Assembly (NCBI GenBank): GCA_036346225.1
Contig: JARFIW010001453.1
Span: 62,001 to 126,000, forward strand
Direction: 5' to 3'
DNA from: Platerodrilus igneus
Lineage: Eukaryota > Arthropoda > Insecta > Coleoptera > Lycidae
Length of the DNA stretch: 64,000 bases
Shown here: positions 61,641 to 64,000 of the stretch, one piece after another
Position numbering within the stretch: the first letter of the stretch is position 1
Layout: each line of letters opens with the position of its first letter
The notes under the pieces: generated by a model
What the model saw: the letters and a program-made list of their open reading frames with translations, nothing else
Database searches by the model: none
What the model was told of the DNA's origin: nothing
Position numbers and translations under genes: made by a program

Positions 61641-61970
61641 GGTCGCTTTTTTAAACTAGTAACTAGTTTCGTATATTTCTATACCAAATCAAAGCAGAAC
61701 CAGCTGAGAGAAATAATTTTTGGTCTGTACAGTTACGAGAAATTTTTAAAATCATTTACTCTGTCTAGAAATGACATTAAAGAAATTTGGGAGTCAAAGC
61801 CCGGGAAAAATATACTTCACTTATACACAGATATAGATTTCAGAAACGAGGTACTCGGTTGCGATACTATAAGGTTAGGGAAGGCAGACAGTACATTTTC
61901 ATCTGAATCTAAGTTAAGTTTTTCGAGAACGATTCCTTCAGGTAAGTGAACGTCAGATAAGAAAGTTTGC
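61638..61970 (+). CDS. Unknown reading frame next to second palindrome
   Basis: A 103-codon frame of ordinary composition (REIIFGLYSYEKFLKSF, NDIKEIWESKPGKNIL, GCDTIRLGKADSTF). I recognise no family. It ends just outside the left arm of the palindrome centred at 62317, so it would be the last gene before an element end, reading towards the end. It could be a fragment of a longer gene cut at 61640 by the Gag remnant. Confidence 0.35.
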
Positions 61971-61984
61971 TTAGTTTCGTTAGC

Positions 61985-62510
61985 TTGTTCATCTTTAAGT
62001 AACGATATGTCGGATATATGTAGAATGTATACTGGACATATGTCGGATGTATGTCGGATATAGTTTGGATGTATGTCGGATGTATGTCATGTGGATGCGA
62101 GAGGAGAGAGTAAAACAAAGTAGGGTGGAGGGGAGGGTTTAGGTTAGTTTACGTTGTTTGGAGTTAGGCTAGTCGGTGTTGTCTGAAGTTAGGTTAGGTT
62201 AGTTGGACTTGGCAGGAGTTAGGTTAGCTAGTGTTGTCTGGAGTTAGGTTAGGTTAGTTGGACTAGTGTGAACTTAGGTTTGATAGAAGGAAAAATTGGT
62301 AGGCTAGATCAGCGCCGCGGCGCTGACCTAACTTATCAAACAACGTAAACTAACCTAAACCTTCCCCTCTATTCTACTTCGTCCTCTCTCTTTTCGTATC
62401 CGGTTAACATACATCCGACATACATCCAAACTATATCAGACATACATCGGACATATGTCCAGTATACATCTTACATATATTCGACATATATCCGACATAT
62501 GTTCAACATA
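61985..62510. repeat. Second palindrome (joined element ends)
   Basis: Arms 61985-62162 and about 62330-62500 are inverted copies, including a ladder of catacatccgacatac-type units. The centre is a perfect 14-bp palindrome agcgccgcggcgct (62311-62324). About 150 bp near the centre is present only on the left. The terminal motif matches that at 13181. Confidence 0.8.
62155..62265 (+). repeat. TTAGG-like short repeats
   Basis: Units such as gagttaggttaggttagttgg recur three or four times with ttgtctgg spacers, giving runs of two to three TTAGG. TTAGG is the telomere repeat of many insects. The runs are too short and interspersed to be a telomere. They lie only on the left side of the palindrome centre. 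Confidence 0.55.
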
Positions 62511-62608
62511 TGTCCAACATATGTCAGCCATGTCCGACATTCGGGCTAAATCCAACCTACGTCTGATTAATCTGATCTAGGTCGAATTTTCATCCAACCT
62601 AGGTCGGA

Positions 62609-62680
62609 GGCAATTTCACCCTATAAGGCAATTTCACCCTATAAGGCAATTGCGCTCTATAAGGCAATTTCACTCTAACC
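62609..62680 (+). repeat. 18-bp tandem repeat (ggcaatttcaccctataa), four units
   Basis: Four consecutive 18-bp units, the third and fourth with a few changes. A single unit core (caatttcaccctat) is present in the subterminal block at the SIAH end near 11388, so the array expanded from a motif already in the element end. Confidence 0.7.
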
Positions 62681-62729
62681 TAACATCCTACATATATCCG
62701 ACATATATCCGGACATATGTCGATGCGTA

Positions 62730-62822
62730 CCCCTGCCCAGTCCGGCCTAGGTCGGATTAAATCCGACTTAGGTCGGATAACAAAACTGTTCCTAAACAAG
62801 AGAATGTAAGCGATATGGCGGT
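62730..62822 (+). promoter_or_regulatory. Subterminal block before the Rep-like gene
   Basis: Contains ggattaaatccgacttaggt, TCGGATAACAAAACTGTTCC and ATGTAAGCGATATGG. The same order occurs at the other element end (11340-11415 and 14920-15000). Its position just before the Rep-like start suggests a promoter or terminal protein or initiator binding region; function is inference. Confidence 0.5.
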
Positions 62823-62922
62823 GTCCGACTATTCGGGTATCTTCGGCAATATACGCTCCCATTCTGTAGGGTACATAAGGGGCAATTTTTCGTATTCAAT
62901 TCAGTATTCGGCAGTAGCTAGA

Positions 62923-64000
62923 ATGGTAAACATGAGCGTCTTCAAGGTGATTAACGTTCCTCAACTTCTTGGGAATAAAGTGAAACCAACAAATGAGCGA
63001 TTTGGATTGTGGCTGCTGGCAGAAAATATGTGCAACAATAATCTGGTGACAGATATTGGTAATATTTGTTATATCGAAGGCGAACAGATGCTGACTGGTG
63101 GACTACACACACCAATTACAGAACCATTTTGTGACAATATAATGTTGGTTAAAATTTGCGACCTTCCTGACGCCGAGCAAACATCTGTAAACAAAAAAAT
63201 GTTTATTCTAAAAAAAGAAATTTGTGGTGCATTTAACAGCTATCTACGAAGGAAGTTTGACCGATTTGTTTCTGCTAGGCATGGTGTTAAAGCTAAGCTT
63301 CCGTTTTCTCTGAAAGCACTAACAAGATGGGACAGGGAGTAAAAGAAATTATCGGAAAAGAAGACCTCGCAAGCATTAATAAAAAATTCCAAAATCCTAT
63401 ATGTGTTCTGTACAAAGTGGAACTAGCAGATGTTAAGTTGGAAACTTTATTGGAAGAACTACCAGATATATTAGACGGGCTCAAAAAAGAATATTACTAT
63501 CTTTCTGACATGGATGTAACCCAAGATTTTGCTGGTATATTTAGCAAGATGAGGATGTGTAATTATTTAACTACAAACCATAACTTTTGCTACAAGGGAA
63601 AATACGAAGAAAAGTGTAATATTATAGTTGACAACGATAAAACTGTGGGAATCGATCGAGTAACATGGCTAACAACCAATGCAAGAATTAAGATATACAA
63701 CAAATTTGTGTGTCGGATAACAAATCCTGATGTTAATAAACAACTTGGAAATCATATACTAGACTTTTTACGTTGTCCGGATGTACGTTTAAGGGAAACA
63801 TTCGCGTATCCTTTGGTCAAAGAACATGGTATTACGCGATTGGAAGCGACAATATACAACTGTACAATTGGAGACTATGTCAGTGCGGAACAGGTGTATA
63901 ATCCCTTAAAAGACTGTTTAACCTTATTGGAAGATAGTTAGTTATACTTCCTAAAGGCACCAATGTACTCGGTACCACTTGCCAAAATGTGGAGTAAGCT
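62923..64000 (+). pseudogene. Rep-like protein, longest copy (f), runs off the window
   Basis: Start chosen at MVNMSVFKV (62923; 62932 also possible). It encodes VPQLLGNK, a 'KMFILKKEICGAFNSYLRR' segment and FVSARHGVKAKLPFSL. It then shifts frame by a one-base deletion at about 63311 relative to copies d and e, and continues as 63327-63941: ELADVKLETLLEELPDIL, DVTQDFAGIFSKM, DRVTWLTTNARIKIYNKF, RLRETFA, EHGITRLEATIYN. A stop at 63939 interrupts just before LYFLKAPMYS. The spaced pattern D-x(3)-DF, then IYNK, then TR-x-E resembles Rep_trans/RstA-like rolling-circle initiators. That is pattern recall with no search behind it. If right, it would nick DNA to start replication. Confidence 0.5.

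Noticed and set aside
62155..62265. A true chromosome end (telomere)
   Set aside because: Runs of only two or three TTAGG with spacers, followed by normal element and coding DNA.

Overview
The window is eukaryotic repeat-rich DNA, AT-rich apart from the coding parts of LINE elements. It is most likely from an insect. The evidence is R1-like LINEs with internal zinc knuckles and RNase H, copia and gypsy LTR elements with insect-type primer sites (initiator-Met-type and Ser-type), a Tc1/mariner element, short GT-AG introns, and short TTAGG-like runs. I cannot name the species. I see no ordinary single-copy host gene, no rRNA, no recognisable tRNA and no CRISPR array. Almost everything is a mobile or virus-like element, and nearly every reading frame is broken.

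Region 1 (1-23.1 kb) is built from a large element family that I cannot match to a known superfamily. Positions 5946-19431 form a 13.5 kb imperfect inverted repeat centred near 13188. Positions 1-5092 are a near-identical copy of 16432-21532, so the window probably opens inside the arm of another such palindrome. Going outward from the centre, each arm carries a decayed, intron-containing SIAH-type (seven-in-absentia) E3 ubiquitin ligase gene, a fragment of a gene with a pipsqueak-type helix-turn-helix (left arm only for the domain itself), a GC-rich minisatellite, and a three-zinc-finger protein resembling the N-terminal part of insect type-B-polymerase-associated proteins. After these come a 332-bp tandem duplication, a cluster of GAGGAAATGTGG repeats, and the 3' half of a gene whose product resembles a replication initiator ('Rep-like', inference). 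The 5' half of that gene lies at 22.55-23.09 kb and 43.56-44.09 kb. The longest copy begins at 62.92 kb, beside a second palindrome centred at 62317. Both palindrome centres share a terminal motif of about 48 bp and a subterminal block, as expected of the two ends of one linear element joined end to end.

Region 2 (23.6-37.1 kb) holds LINE1, an R1-like non-LTR element on the minus strand. Directly upstream of it in tandem is the 3' end of another LINE, which is split by a full-length copia element (31963-36878, TSD gattg).

Region 3 (37.1-43.55 kb) holds about 1.2 kb of unassigned DNA, then a truncated minus-strand gypsy element (gag, protease, RT) with its leader, Ser-type primer site and 5' LTR.

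Region 4 (43.55-60.9 kb) is a second copy of about 9.4 kb of Region 2 (Rep-like fragment, LINE2, tandem LINE junction). Here the copia site holds only a solo LTR with the same target duplication, and the upstream LINE (LINE3) continues to its ORF1, interrupted by a Tc1/mariner copy in a TA site.

Region 5 (60.9-64 kb) holds a retroelement gag fragment, a short unknown reading frame, the second palindrome with TTAGG-like and 18-bp repeats, and the start of the best Rep-like gene copy, which runs off the window.
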